From Pelecanus crispus (lineage: Eukaryota > Chordata > Aves > Pelecaniformes > Pelecanidae): 64,000 bases of DNA. Below are positions 16,583 through 31,500 of this stretch, piece after piece. Numbering within the stretch: the stretch's first letter is position 1; the number at the start of each line of letters is the position of its first letter. The notes under the pieces are model-generated. The model was given only the letters and a program-made list of their open reading frames with translations, was not told the DNA's origin and searched no databases. The DNA lies in contig NC_134651.1 of assembly GCF_030463565.1 (NCBI RefSeq), positions 14,520,734 through 14,584,733 of the forward strand, read 5' to 3'. Made by a program: the position numbers and the translations under genes.

Positions 16583-19500
16583 ATTGCCCCAAAAGCTATT
16601 TCTGTTTTAGAAAAACAAGATGTTTCATTTATCCTTGATCCCAGTAGTGTCTCCTGCCATCTGCAGATGGAAATGTGCATGGGACTTCCAAGCACAAGCC
16701 AAGCTCTGTATCACTTGGGCTAGTCTGGGCCTTCAGGGAGGTGTTGGGATCGTCTGACCCCATCTGTCCCCCTCCCTGGCACAGGCTGGTGGTCATTTGT
16801 GAGAGGGCAGATTTTTTTTCTAATCTACCTTGGCTTTCACCTGCCCTGGTCAGGTAAATCTAACCCAGCCTCTTGGCCTTGAACATAGTAAGTTTGATTG
16901 GACTCTTCTTTGCACTTCTGTAAAGCTGGAGAAGCTCCACAGATGTCAGTGGAGAAGCATCACCGTCAAACCTATGGACATGAGACTGCAGGGTATTCAG
17001 GGAATGTGCTGCCACCCTCGGATGTCTCAGCTCCTTCAAAAAATGCCAGTCCAATGGTGTCACAGCCCTGGTGCGGGCATAGCACTGCCAGGGCAGTGGG
17101 CAGCCCTGGTGCTGCTCCGAGCAAAAGAAAGCAGTGCCAGTCCCTGCCCATCCCAGGCTGGGAGCATCGCTACCACTGGCACCCTGAGCATCCTCAGCCG
17201 GGAGGTGCAAAGAAAAGGTCCCACCGTAAGCAACAGCATGGTGCTCCCGGCTACTGATGCCAAGAGCGAGCAATTTGCTCCCTTGTTTGTTTAGACCAAG
17301 CTCTGACGGGCACAGAAGCCCCTGATGTCCCCAGACCATGGCAGAAATGGTGACAGGCTTCCATCTGCAATGCTCAGGGACAGCCAGGAAGCCAGAAGAC
17401 TGTCACTAGCTGTTGTATTCAAACCCAGCTGCTCACTCAGCTTCCCCCAGACTGGGCTACTTCTTTGTATTGCTTGCCATTTCCCTACAAATATTCTCAA
17501 AACTGCCAGATAAATAAAGATCTCTCCCCCCGCCCCGCCCCCCCAAAATCTCCTTTCATTATAACCCAAAGGAGAACAGCAAATATACACATCCACACAT
17601 AAAACTAATGACTTTATAAATTTAGTCACTGAAACTAGCAGCAATAAAAGAAAAAGCCAATTGTGCAAGTAGTGTGTGCCATGGTTTAGGAAAGGGATGT
17701 TAATTATGAGTGTTGAAATATCTAACTAACACACTCCCAGAGTAACAGTTTTGCCTTGTTTACAACACTTACGGGTTTATCTTTTATGTTCTGCACAATT
17801 ACTGAGCCAGATCTTCAGACGGGATAAAAGCACTAAACTGCACCAAAGTCTATGGCACAGCAAGGCTTTCCTCCCAGAGAATCTGGCTCAGGATACTTAC
17901 TGATGTTAGTGTTAATACTTAGAGCTCATCAAGTCCTTTAAAACATATTAAGTAGGAATCATAAATATCATCACAGCTATCAGTAGTGGCATTTCATTGT
18001 GGTTGCAGAGGCAGCCCATGGAACGACTGGATAGTGTTCACTACAACCGTATAAGCGCTGCTCTGTCCCAGGGGAAAGGGTGGCACTGCAGAAGAGCGTC
18101 TGCTTTATGGTGCTCTTTACCCAGTGAAGCCCATTCTACATTCCCCACTGGCCTCAGCCAGAGCAGGGTTTAATCAACACCCCTCCGATGCCAACAGCAC
18201 TGAGAAGTTCAGCGTTGGTATCAATGCACATAGATCTGTGTGGATAAACAGACACCGGATTCTCAAAGACATTTGGGCTCCCAGATGAAATGCAAATGCC
18301 CAAATCCCATTTAAACCTGTGGAAGTTCAGACATTAGACACGTCTTTGAATATCTAAGAATTTGTGACCACAAACCTCATACCACAGCACTTAATCCTGG
18401 CATACTCGTACTCCCAGGACAGGTCTTGAACCACGTAGGTCCTGTTCACAGGATAAGCCCTAGGCAGACCACAGCAGCACTCCACAGGGAATGATGCCTT
18501 GTGTACAGCCTGATCGAGTTCAGCATCCTCCTGCCTCAGCGTAGCTTCTTCCATGACCTAGGGTTGCATCTGTCTGGAAACGCTTTAGAATAATTGTGGC
18601 TGAGCTCTCTCTTGGCATGCGATCAAGAACTGCAAGTGTGCATCCAAACTTTACATCTCATCACATCTTTGTCCAGATGGCAGGTGATATTCTACTGTTC
18701 ACACTCCACTTTTCCTCCCCCTTCTAGCTCCATAAGAGATTGGTGACAAGTCTTCTTGGTGGCCTTTTAGAAGTAGGAGAGAGCAGATACGTTTTAAAAT
18801 AACAAGCTGCTGCATGGGAGTGTACAGCCCTGCTGCAGAGCAGAGATTCACTTGATGAGACAATATGGTATCTGCAAGTATTCTGACTCCGCCTGGACCA
18901 TCTGTGGGTTGGAGGGAGCACATTTTCAAATAAATCACCATCCAGGCAGGTCTGTTCCCCAGCTCTGGGAGCCGAGAAGCAGCATTAGTGAGCAGTCTAA
19001 CTTACCACCTCTGAAAAATATAACTAGAGGGCTATCTGCCCTCACTTTTGAGGGAACTCTCTGTACTCAAGGTACGTATTTGTTCAGTTGGCTTCATTTT
19101 AAAATACCCAAGCAAGAGGTGGAGTGCGGGTCTGCTAAGTATTGCGATCTGACCCAATATTCCTGGACAGGCAAAAAATCAAGTGCTGGATGAGCCTCTG
19201 TAATTAAGCTGCGGATCTTTATATGTGGACACAAGCTGTCCTAAAGCACCTTTCCCTGTTCAAGGACTGATTAAATTATCCACGTGACCACAGAGGAGAC
19301 AAAGGTGTGATTGCAGTGTGGACGTGCCCAAGGTAACCCTGCAGCAGCAAGGGCATCTGCCTGGGCACACAGCACAGTATTGACAAAACCCATGGCAGGT
19401 TCTGCAAGACCCACTGAGCACCATTCTGCCCTGGCTAACTGGTTACCTAGATCAAAACAGGCTCGTAGATCCACACAACTATGGTCTCACATTTGGCTGC

Positions 19501-22500
19501 AAAGCAGATGAACCCAGTGAGTTCTGGGGATCCAAATTCAGACCTGTCCATCCCACCACACCTCAGTAATTGTGGTGTTCTGCTTTCAGCTCTTGGCTTG
19601 CCCACTGCGCAGGCACATTTTTACCAGGTACTTCATAAAGATAAAAATGCCCAAATTCACTGCATTGGCCTTTGGCGAGCTGCTCATGCAATCCTGACAG
19701 GAACACAGCTTTCAACTTAATGAGTGCTGACAAGAACACAACTCAGGACGACTCTTCAAGCCGAGCTGCTCACTTCCATACCTCCCTGGAGAGCCTGGGT
19801 AGGCTCGGTCAGAGAACAGGCTCCGGGAGTAAGATCTGGGTACTAACGACGGCGCAGCTCTGCGTACAGTGTTATCTGGGGAAGGCTGCGCATCGAGCAA
19901 CTACCAATGCGGCACACAGAGCAAGTGACGTATTTTGTCTTTTGCTTCAGTTTTTCTTAATGATGGACCCCAACTTTGAGTTGATGGTTGGATGGAATAA
20001 ATTTTCATCCCTTCTTTTTAAAATATAAGGTATCTTTGGATTCTAGTTGATTGATTTGTTCTTTAATTTTGGATCTTATTTCAAGCCAGAATTTTCAAGC
20101 CTTTTAAAATTTGGAGCTGCTATGAACTGGAGTACTGATGGCAGCATAGCTCATTCACATGGCACTTGGCCCATCCAGTTCATCATCACTCTTCTAGGAA
20201 AGCAACTGCTTCCTACAAAGGGGATTTTCTGACAGTATTGTCTCTGGTATTGCATTCCTGGCAGCCTGGGGATCTGGTGAAACCCCAGGATAATTTCTAA
20301 CCTGGGAATCCCAACTCACAACTCTCATTGTCTTCTCTACATTCTGTTTTTCTGACAAAGTGTCTGAAATTGGTAACAACGTTATCAGCTCTGCTTACTC
20401 CAAAACAGTATCTAGAAATACATCTTTGCATTCAGAGATAATGATCATGAGACAAGATGGGACAAGAAAAAGATACGTTAGTTGCACACAAGAAAAACAG
20501 ATTTCCTAAATTAGCATCATACTGCCTCATCTGCTAAAGCCTGAAATAACTATGAAGAAAAATAATAATGTAAGAACCGTAGAAACACAGCCAGATGGGA
20601 TGCTTTGAACCTGTGATCTCTCTATGGGGCTAGAGAGAGTTTCTTGGCTTCAATTCAAGCCTGAGCACGGGACAGAATAAATTGATTTGTGGCCTTCAGT
20701 TACTTTTGCAATATTGCTATTTTTATTACAGTTGATAATAATAACAACAATGTATAAACTAAAATAATGATTATGCATTTATAAACATGACACTATTTCT
20801 TCTGATACTCAAAAGAAACCTCGTAGTGGAAAACCAGTGAATATTAGATTTATTATGCTATTATTTATATTAAAATTATCCTCAAAATGCATTTAATAAA
20901 AATGCCCTCACCGTGACAGGAATACAGGGAAGACCTCTTACTTTCTACATTTTTGTACTGAGAACCTGAGCACTGAAAGACCAACCGGCTTGCTGGGTGT
21001 TCTGTAAAACAAGAGGTGTCAAAGCTAGTAGAGAAACTTATTTCCCTCAGGTTCCAGTTCAGTTTCTTAGGCAAAACCCCTCACTTTCTGATATAAATGA
21101 AGTAATGCAGTTATAACAATGTCAGGGAGAAGGGGACTGCGAGCAAGTCCCAGTCCTTGTAAGGCAGAGTCTCCAGTGGATGGTGTTTTAGCACACAGAC
21201 AAAACCGTGCTTGTTCTTACCCAACGGTACAGCCCTGCACGGAGTGCAGGTCTGAAGAAAGAAAATGGCCTTAGCCCAACTTTCTGTGTAGTTCATTTTT
21301 TGAAGTAACACATCACACGGGCAGAAGATAAGAGGCCTTGCCAAGGAGCTCACCAGGTCTATTACGACCACAAGCTGCTGATGTACTGAGATAGCCTCTT
21401 TGCTTTGACTCTTAAATTCAAATCGCGAGACTCGGTGGAAACACACCATCTCCAACACTCTCCCTATCTTTCCAAATGCTGGAAAGATCTCTCCTGCATT
21501 AAACCAATTTCAGAGCTGTCATGACCAGGGCTGGAAATTCAATTTCTTTGCTGCTAAAACTTCCATCCTGAAAATGAGTGGTGCTAGATTATTAATATTT
21601 TGACAGCTTACTGACAGGTTGGCTACAACTGGCCAATTAACAGTAAGCCCTGTGGTCTAAAGCATCAACTGAGGCTGCAGTGAGCTGGTGTTGGACAGGC
21701 AGGATCTTACAACCAAGACAAAATGTTTTTAAGTGTGACAATTTATGTGGCTTTTCCCTCCCCCTTGTACCAGCTGCTGTGGCGCCTACACAGAGAAAAG
21801 GAAAGGTTCATGGCATATTCTTGGGTGATGGCCAGCTCTGCTGCCCACTGGGAGAACCAAAGGAAACCCATCAAGATCTGTGCCTCAAAGCCTGGGTCGA
21901 GCAATGCTTCTGCTGACAAAGCCAGCAAAAAAAGTCAATGGTGCTTCCTTCAAATCTGCCAGGGTGACCCTGAGGTGTCTACCCCATCTCTGCTGGGGGC
22001 TGCTTTACCACAGCCAAGCAAACCACATGCCCAACACTTCAAACCCCTCTGCTCATCATCCCAACCACCAGTGAAGGTGGGTTATGTGCTATAAAGGAAG
22101 ACTGTGAAGAGGGGTTGCAGGCACATTTCTGTTGGTCCTGAGCATCATATACTGCCAGTGGAGGGAGCTGCTTAGTGAACACCCGTCACATAACCAAGGT
22201 ATTGGATTTTAATTCTTGAGAGCAGGCTCCTCTGCTGGTCTTGACTCCTCCAGGCTCCGTGTCCTTGAGCCAGACACTTTGGGCTAGCGTCCCATCTAAT
22301 ATTCTTTAAATTGCTCATTGTGTATGAAGAGCCTGTCCTTGGTTGTATACAATAGAGGGATATTTAGCCTGAGGAATGAATGAGCCTCCATCTCCTTAGA
22401 ACATTTTTGGGAGAGAAAGAGAGGAGAAAGAAAGTGTTTGGCATGAAGTGCAGACAGCCCTTTGTTCATTTATTTTCTGGGAATTCAGAAAATCAGCCAA

Positions 22501-25500
22501 CTCTGCTGTGATAGAAGTCCCATCCACATACTGACCACAGTATCTCTGCATAGCCTGAAAAAGCTGACAAATCTCACAGCCCAAAACAACTTCACAAAGA
22601 CTGGGCTTGTTTATACTTTGAATGGATTTCCACGATAGGCATGTGCTGACAACCTGAATTGTTCTTTTTCTGTTAGTTTCCTTTTGATGTGAAATAACCC
22701 GTGGACAATGCACAAACATTTTGAATGGACCCAAACTATGCCACAGCTTAGATCTGACTGTTCCAGTGTATGCAGCCAAGTGACCCATCGTAGCTGATGC
22801 TTTGCTTCCCAGGAATCAGACAGATGGAAGTATATCATCAGGGATTTTGCAGTAGTGGCTATAGTGAAATTTTTCACTCTGTTGCACACTTTGCTAGAGA
22901 ACTCAGATTAGCTTTGGCATCTGATCCTGTTCAGAAGCCAACTAATGACTGCAACTTCCAATCTAAGATAATATAGTCACTCTGGAGAGAGTAATATAAT
23001 ACACTAACTTTATTTGGCACAATGCACAGTAAAGCAGGAGACCATTTTATTATGTTACTAGTATACAGAAGACTGCGCAACTGTCTTTAAATTATATGAC
23101 CCAAAATACATCAACAAAGCAATCCAGAGTTAAAAATTGCTGCTTCCTATTTGTAGCTGCTTATTGCAGCACGCAGTCTCAGTGAGATTCAGGGTTTACA
23201 ATCAGATCTATAGACATTTGATTTTGTTTTACAGCGTCTGTGTCTACAAAGCAGGACCGAATGCGTAGAGTGAAACTGCTGGTGGCAAGGGCCGGACACT
23301 CGTGCTGTACAGATTTCAGGATGGGTTCAGTCTGGTCTAGCTGCCACCTGGTCCCATGGTCTGAATATCTGGCACTTTAGGGGCACTCCCAGAGGGCACC
23401 CTTCAGTTTAGCTTCATTCAAAAGGAATCTAGTTTGCGCAGCCTAAGATCACTCTGTGGTACAAACCAAAAAGCTGTATGTGAAGGTGACTGGCGGGATT
23501 GCTCCAAAAGTGCAGTCCTGGTCTGAACTAAAACGCTAATCCCAGAGATGGCTGGGATAGTTGGCTTACTGCAACGGGGTATAATAAAGCAGGCATGTGA
23601 TGGATGTGAAATGTCAGCGACCTACTGCACATTGGTGACCCTTAATAGGAGCCGAGAGCCCTGTGTGCACTCTGATCTAAACACACGCTGGAAAACAGGG
23701 ATGTGAGCAGCATGCTGTAACCTGGGTGCTGGCTGTACGCAAGGTCCTCTTCTTCTGCCATGAGGAGTCTGCACTTCAGATTGCTCCTTCATGATCTGAA
23801 ATGCCTCACAGCCACATTGGATATAGGAACAAGAAGCCTTCCAAAAAGCACTTAGCACCAACATCCAGAAAGAGAAACAACTACATTAGCAATAATAATA
23901 ATAAAGGTCAGTTGTTACACCTGCCTATTTGAATCTCAGCACCTTGCTTGCAGAAAGCCTGGGGTTTACTACGTCACAGCTGGATCCTCTAGAGGGTCTG
24001 AAAATATTTTTCTTAGCATGATAAATTTTAAAGAAATCTTGTTCATCTGTTCTAGAAAACATGTTGAGAGGGGGAAGAAAACCTCAGGGCTGTCCTGACT
24101 ATATCACTGAAGAACAAATGTGTCATTACTGCTTTCTTTTGTGCTACTCCAGAATGGGGGGAGGTAAAAAAACCCCTGAACAAACAAAAAAAAAAAACCC
24201 CACAAAACAGAAACCATTTTCTCATGGGCATAACAGTCCTTTCTCGCTATCCACAATATGTCCTAGTTTTCCTATGTTTTCATCAACGCTAAGTCCTGAA
24301 TCATTAGCACAGCAACAGGAGCAGAACTGGTGCCTCAAAGAATCACTAAAGCTGGACTACACATTCTGTTGGAGGAATAAACACTGATTCATCAATGTTT
24401 CAATTAAAATGGATATGATCACTTTCATAATAAGGGAAACAAAGGAGAAGATTAGAAGTCCTGGGGGAACGTAACTTCTGGTGCTAGGAGAAAAAGTCAC
24501 AAGAAAACCTGTCCCAAATTGTCTGATTTAACTCAACCAAAGGCAGGGACTTCATGCAAGCGGAATGATTTAGCAAACCTCTGTTATCTGATGATGTATT
24601 CATACTAATGGACCTGAACAGCCATGTCTGCCCCTACAATCTACGGTGTTGGGGCAGCAACAGGCACACAGTATCCCACCCTGTCCAAATCTGTCACACA
24701 GGGCAATGAACAGTGTAGCCATGAACGACTGTCAGCATATTTCACAACACGAAAGCATTTGGAAGGTGAAAACCTGTGAAGCAGAAATTCAATCAGGCAA
24801 GAGGCAGAATGCTTATAAAATCATGGGGCTTTATTTACTAGTTTTACACTACTGCATCTCTACTGACCTAACTAAAGCACATTAGCAAACTGCTAATACA
24901 CACAGAAATACATACAACAAGTCTATGCTTGTTGTTCTCAGAGGAACCCACAAAAAGTAAGAGCACCATGGGGATCATTTTACTTAGAAGAGGGCAGTAA
25001 AAAAATATGAGGCATGTGAGGCACAAAAGAAAAATAATGAGAGCTGTGAGATTTTGCTTTTTAAGCTGGTCATAAAAAAATAAGCTTTCAATTGACAAGG
25101 ATGCTTTAAAAAGTCCACTTTCTAAATTTAACTTTGATATTGAAAAGTCTTAGGTTTTGTTCTTTTGTTTTTTTCTTTAGCATAAATTTGATAAAAAATG
25201 AGACATGATAATCCTGGCGCTACACATTTTCAAAAGGGATTTTTTAGCTCTGGCCTCTTCAGAGGATGCAGATAACGTTTGTATGGATACAAAGCCCTTG
25301 CAGAAAGAATGTTCCTTTAAGGGCAGAACTGGCTGTAGGGTTTAATATGGTAGGAACTGAGGTTCAAAATCAGCAGCATTCACATTAATAGCCATTAAAT
25401 TATTTATTCCTATCAGGCTCTGGAAGGCTGTAGAAAGACTAGGTTGTTCTGAAGGGCTTAACTCTCATAAACTTTGTTGCATGAGTTACTTTCAGTTAGC

Positions 25501-28500
25501 GTTCTGAGGGATGTACATTCATTTTTTACGAGTCTTGAAGTACACTAAAGCCTTCTGTTCCTTCTTTCCCCAGTTTTGTGAATAGGGAAAAAAAAGTCTG
25601 TGCACCCAGTAATGTCCATATCCAGGAAGCAGCTGTGGTGGTGCAGCACAGCCCATGCTCCAAAGCAGCAGGACAGAGACCATGCAGTGTGGAAGAGGCT
25701 CCCTGAATTATTTGATCCAGTCCTTGCTACGGCACACCACCAGTTCTCAACAAAGCTCCATTTATAACCCTCTGATTTCTCTCCCTGACAACTCATACTA
25801 CAAAGCTCTTTTGGAAGCCAACTGCTCCAAGAGCTACAAATCTTCTGCTTTCCAGACAAAATCTAGCCCAAAGCCCCCAGTGACACAGGCGTCAGGTTCA
25901 GGGGTCTCGAGGGACTCCTGTGGAGAGGCTCTGCAAGGAAGGCAAGCGGACTTTTCAAACAAACCGACCGCCTGCACCCCACCAGCCAGCCTAGCATGGT
26001 GCTGCTGCTGGCTACCTCACAACCATGGGAAAAGCCATGCATCACACCTTGCCTGTGAGGCCAGAGGAACAAGCAGCAGGGCCACAACAACTAACCTGAG
26101 CTGCGAAAGACACCAGCAAGGCGGTATTCTGCACTAAAAAGTTCTCAGCCTTTTTTTCCCCCACTTGTGTCCTGAGCCCTACTGCTGACCTTGATCCATT
26201 TAATTACCTCCATAACCAAATTACACTGTAGCAGAATGTAATTATGCAATCAAGTAATGAGCTATGCTTTTGCTCTTGGTCTTGTATGCAAAGCCACCTT
26301 TGAAGAGGGCAATAAAAGGACAGCGCAGCCCCATGTACCAATTACCGGCCATGATGCAGGGGCCAATGCCTGCTGGCAACTCTGATCCATCAGCTGCTTT
26401 TTGTGGGCAGCTGGCAACCTTCTCCATGCCACAGCCTCACAGCCAGTGCTGTGGGTTTCATACTGACACCACGCATAAGCTCACGACAGGCATGCTGTTG
26501 ACGGGGCGGTGCTGCTGAGGATACAAACTTCTCCAGCAAGTCATCTCTGCTTCAACCACACTTATTAGAACTGACTTACGAAGAGCTGTACTGAGCCAGA
26601 CCAACAGTCTGTCAGTGTCCAGCAGCAGCACTGAGGGAAAGATGTAAAACCAGAGCAAACTTGTAGTGAAAGCTCCTCCTTGCTCCCAGCAGTGGGGAGG
26701 TTGTGCCTGCTGGATCTGGCGATGGTGCCCTGGTGCTCAGGGAAAGTATCCCGCTTCCCATGGGAGTGCACAAGCGTGGTGGGCGTTGTGTGTTCAGAGC
26801 AGGGTGCAGGAGCTGACGTAGCTCCCTGAGGAGAGGCAAGAAGGGTCTGAGCTGGGAGAGGCTTCAGGGAAACATGACGGGAGGGAGGTTTTCTGATGGG
26901 GCTCAGCTGGGAGGAGTGGCTCCAGGAGTGCATTTCGCTGCCCAGCCTGGGGGAGGCTGCACCCCTGTCAGGTCTCAGCCTGTGGAGAATTCACCTGCGC
27001 TACATTAGATTTTGGGGTGGGTGGGAGGAAATGGCAAAAGAGAATGTGATATTTTAGGGAGAAAAGAAATTGCCAAACGCAGTTTTGACCATTGCGATAC
27101 TTGGCTGTGCTGTGCTAGACTCACACTTACACAGGCAGTTCAGAGGGACAGAGCAGGATCAACCCCATAATGCCACAAGTAAGGGTGGAGGTTTCTCCCT
27201 TTAGGGAACCAAATGGTGCCTATCAGCAGAGCAACTGAGTATTTTCAGCTACCTCACTCACACAAGGGTCCTACGAGGGATGGAGAGAGTCCCACCACGG
27301 TGGGGAGGTAAAGGACACAGAGAAACAAGGTCAGTTGCATAAGATCCCTGGAAAGGTTGTGTCAGGTCAGAACCTGGATTTTCTGAATCCAGGCCCAATG
27401 CAAAAGCTTTTCTCTGCCCCATTCAGGCCAGTTTGGGAAGGCACTGGCATGCCAGACAGAGCAGCCACAAAATGCTGCCCTTTACGTCCAGTCTGCAGGA
27501 AAGCTCCACTCTACATGACTTTCTGAGCCCAAGAGCCCCGGCACTGAGGCACAACATTGCTGTGGCCTGCCTCTTTTTTCTGACTCTAGCAGTAGTAGCA
27601 TCAATGTTTGGGAAACATAAAGTCATTCAGCAGCGATGCCAAGCACACACATATCAAAAAGCCCTGAAAGGTCCATGGAAATTAATTCCCTATCATCAAG
27701 AGCAGCTTCCCCCTTTGCAAAGATAAACAGCTTTTTATGTATGCAGTATATGTGCTAGCATGTATTCAACAGCTGACAATGTTCAGCCTCCAGTGTAACT
27801 TGTCAAAGCCCGATATGCCTTCCTTTAATCAATGTGGCAAGCTCCTGAACACCATGTGCTTCAAGCAGTGGGCCATTGTCCCTGTAGGCAAAAGAATGAA
27901 GAGCACTGTCATTCTCGCTGCTGCACTTCGACACATGCAGCTCCCAGCGATCAAAAGCCAAAACAGAGCTGGATGCAGCTCAAAGCTTCAGCAGCACAAT
28001 CCCTCTGAGCTGTGGCTCCTCGAAAGGCCCCAAGATGAGGGGCTGCAGCGTCCCTCGGCTCCATGTGAAGACGCAAACCAGAGAAAGCGATGACAGGCAA
28101 TGCAGGATGGCCACAGTGCTTCAAGGGCCTCTTCTTGGCCCAGTTCTAATTGTGCCGTTTCTTGCTGTTCATTTTGAACTGAATAGGATGAGGATCATCC
28201 CAGCATGAATCATTCATAAAGGAAATTCCCCCTGTACTAGCCGCTCCACACCCCTATGCAATGCTGGGACAAAGGATGAATCTGCATGAACAGTGAGTAG
28301 AATATTGTGCGGTTAGGAAAATTTGTGGCCAGATACTCAGGAGCGTTTATAAGGAGAATTGCTGAAACCAGACAATTTCTGAAAATCTGATGACCACAGA
28401 GCAGCTGGGGGTACCTGAGGTGTGGCAGGCAATCCCGCAGCTCCAGAAGCCATTTGAAAGCTGAAGGTGTGCACTCAGGGACAGGGCACCAGGGAGATGT

Positions 28501-31500
28501 GTCGGCATTCACAGGTCATGCAGAACAACTGCAGTGACTGCACATTCAGGAGAAATGTGCTGGGGACAGCAGGGAAGCACAGTGATTTCATCTTCATCAT
28601 ATCCGACAATAGCCCCTTCAGGGATGACCCTGCAGGGTGTCTCTTCTTAGGGCTGTTTGGGCTGGGAAAGGGATGTGCTCTCTCCCATGCTTTTCAGGAT
28701 GTCAGTTTGCTCTAAAATCCCCAAATAACTTGTCTCTTTTCAGTCTCATAATAAGGGCAATGCCACATCATACCGACTTCCTCCCCTTCTTTCCACCCAT
28801 AACTTAACATTATCCTTTTTCCACTTCTGATTCCTCCTTCCCTATTCCCTGGCACTTTATTTCACCACAGCAAGCTTCTGTTCCTGAGCCACAGTTTTAC
28901 ACAAATGAAATCACCCAGAAATTCCTCTGCTCTGCCGGATACTTCAGGCACAGGTCAGGCTATACCATACACTAAAAAAATTTTGACACAAACCCCCTTC
29001 TGTTTCAACTTCAACTGACTGTAAGAAGCAACTTTTCTTTGGCCACTTCCATCATACAGAAATGTGAAACAGGAAAAGGGCTTTTTAAGTGTAATGAGAA
29101 AGGGACATACTGTTCTCACATTGGAAACTTTGCTGGCATGACGGAGCAAGAAAGTAACAGGACCAAGGTCATTGTCAATGTCTCGTCCCAACACAGAGAG
29201 CCTCAGCCCCAGCAGTCAGCAAGAAATCGCCAAGTGCTGCACAGGTGAAGTAAGTTTCATGCACAACTACTACCCTCTCTCGTGCAATCCTGCATCACGG
29301 TGTAGATCAGAGACAGACAGAACCCCTTTGGCTGGCAGCCTAATCACATGGGACAGCACTGGAGCTAGGAGTTGTGAACTGGTCCAGCCTGGGCTAAGAG
29401 GGCACCTCATGCCCACCATGGGGTGGCACAGGGGTTTCCCGTCCCCTCCTCGCTCTCACATGTGCAGTCCTTGGTACATAAGCAGCCCTCATCACCTCCC
29501 CTCAGTCCTACTGGCAGGAATTTGGGAAAGCGCCTCTGAAGAAGCAGATATTCAGGCTCTGCACTTCTCAAACCACCCTGAGAGCCGGCAGGGATCCTCC
29601 TGGGGGGACCTTCCGCAGCCCTGACCCACCCGCAGGCAAGCCGGTCAGCCCCACAGCTCGGCCATCCCTACTGCCTCGTGGGACGTGGGAGCTCTTGCCG
29701 CACTGTGCTAAGGCTTATCCGTGCCCGTCACTCCCCTGCAGGAAATACAGACATATGCAGCAAACATATATATTCAGTGTGTCCTAGCGCATCAGTACTG
29801 TACAGGTGCTGCAGAAAAAGGCTGGATAAGTTGAGCACATGCTGCATTTTAGATCCACCAGGCTGACTCGTATATCCTGTGTCACCTACACACGTGCAGT
29901 GGCTGCTTGTGTGGATTTCTGGAGATTTGCCACCCTGGATGAAACCTCAGCAACGGCCAAACCTCTCCGCTTCTGCCTGGGGGAAATTTTGGTGTGGTAA
30001 AGGAGCGCCCTGTCCTCCTGCTGCACTTCTGCAGCCAGGAACCCCCGGGTCTACCCCTCAACTCCTCCACACCACACGCAACCCTCACAACAGCTGGTAA
30101 GTGGTGCAGAGACGTGGCTCCTGCCCGAACACATGACAGTTTATTGCTGTTGCTGTCAACTCACTCTGTTGAAAATAATCCCAACGGCAACAGCAAGAAT
30201 CTTTGGCCAAACAGGTTAATTTCCATGAAAAAGCTGTTTCCAAGGAAGGACTGAGTTAAGACGCGGCATGCAGCAACTGACAGTCAGAAGCAACCGTACT
30301 CAGAAATTCAGACCCTGAGTGCATCGCCAGGACTGAACGGGGTTTGCACATAATGGCCCCAGTGCAAGGAGGCTGTCAGCGCCCTTAGGAGAAAAGGAAA
30401 GAGCAGGAGAGCAGAGCTTACTTGCTATGGCCTGGCTGCTCTCCTCTGCAGCATGCACTGATGGCAGTCCCAGAGCTGGGAGTGCACTGTGTGCAGCCCC
30501 ATGCTCACATGGAAAAGATAATTGGAAATTGAAACACAAATCAACCTCAAAAACACTGCCCCCCCAAAAAAGATAATCCCACTGATTTGGCAGTGTGGAC
30601 TTATATCCTCTACCCCTCAGCACTGGCACACATGGAGTAGCAAAAGCATTTTTTTCTCTTAGTAGGAAATTGCTTTCATAGAATCATCCCCCCCAGCTAC
30701 TGGGTCTGTCACATCTTTAGCCTAAAAATACAACAACAGATATGTAAAACATGCCTAGACCACTGCAAGCAGACAGACACATCTCCTCTCTTCTGTTTAT
30801 CCCTGTATTTAAGAGCAGGTCACTAGAGAGAACTTTAGTAACTCCTGCTCATCAATTCCTACCTTATCCAAAACCCAGTCTTCCCAGGAAAACCACACCG
30901 AGACTAGACCTTGGCCTCAGCAAAGGCAACGTCGCCACTGGTGAGAGAAAGCAAGAGAACGCAAACTCCTAACCCAGCTCAGGATCCAGCAGATACATTC
31001 AGGTCCTTGTTTCCGATCTGCCCTCTCTTTATTAAAACTGATACAGCCATGCGCCACAAAAAAAAAAAAAAAAAAAAAAAAAGAAAGAAAGAAAGAAAAG
31101 AAATCTTAAAAAATAATCTGGGCAGGGTCTGAAATGGATGGAAAAGGCAACAGAGGAAGGAGTGTGGCTGGCAGAGCCAGCCTGCATGTCCTGTCACACC
31201 AGGGCGGCTCTGTGACAAAGCAGGGGACCTGACAGCTCCAGCAGAAAGGCACATTTTTAATAGAGGATCTCTGCACAGACAGCAAGTTTGGTGCCAGCGG
31301 GTTACATGGTTTGTGCTTTTTAGGTTTGATTTTGTCCAAATTCATATACTCATTGAGAGAATGAAAGTGGTGTTGCAGTTTGGTCTGTCTGTGAGGATTT
31401 CATTGCAGTGTGTGTGTCTCCTCATCGTTTAGGGGCACAGAAACCAGGGACTAGAGGAGAATTTAGGATGTCAGAGTAATCCCTCTTGTAAGTAAGGGAG

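Noticed and set aside
16830..17339. Overlapping frames of about 155 codons on both strands
   Set aside because: The two strands are equally open, the proteins show no recognisable family, and no splice borders fit; GC-richer intron explains the lack of stops.
30676..30690. CR1-like string catagaatcat
   Set aside because: Only about 11 bases match the CR1 3' end and nothing around it is CR1; probably chance.
31058..31103. Processed pseudogene tail
   Set aside because: No coding homology upstream and no flanking duplication; treated as a simple repeat.
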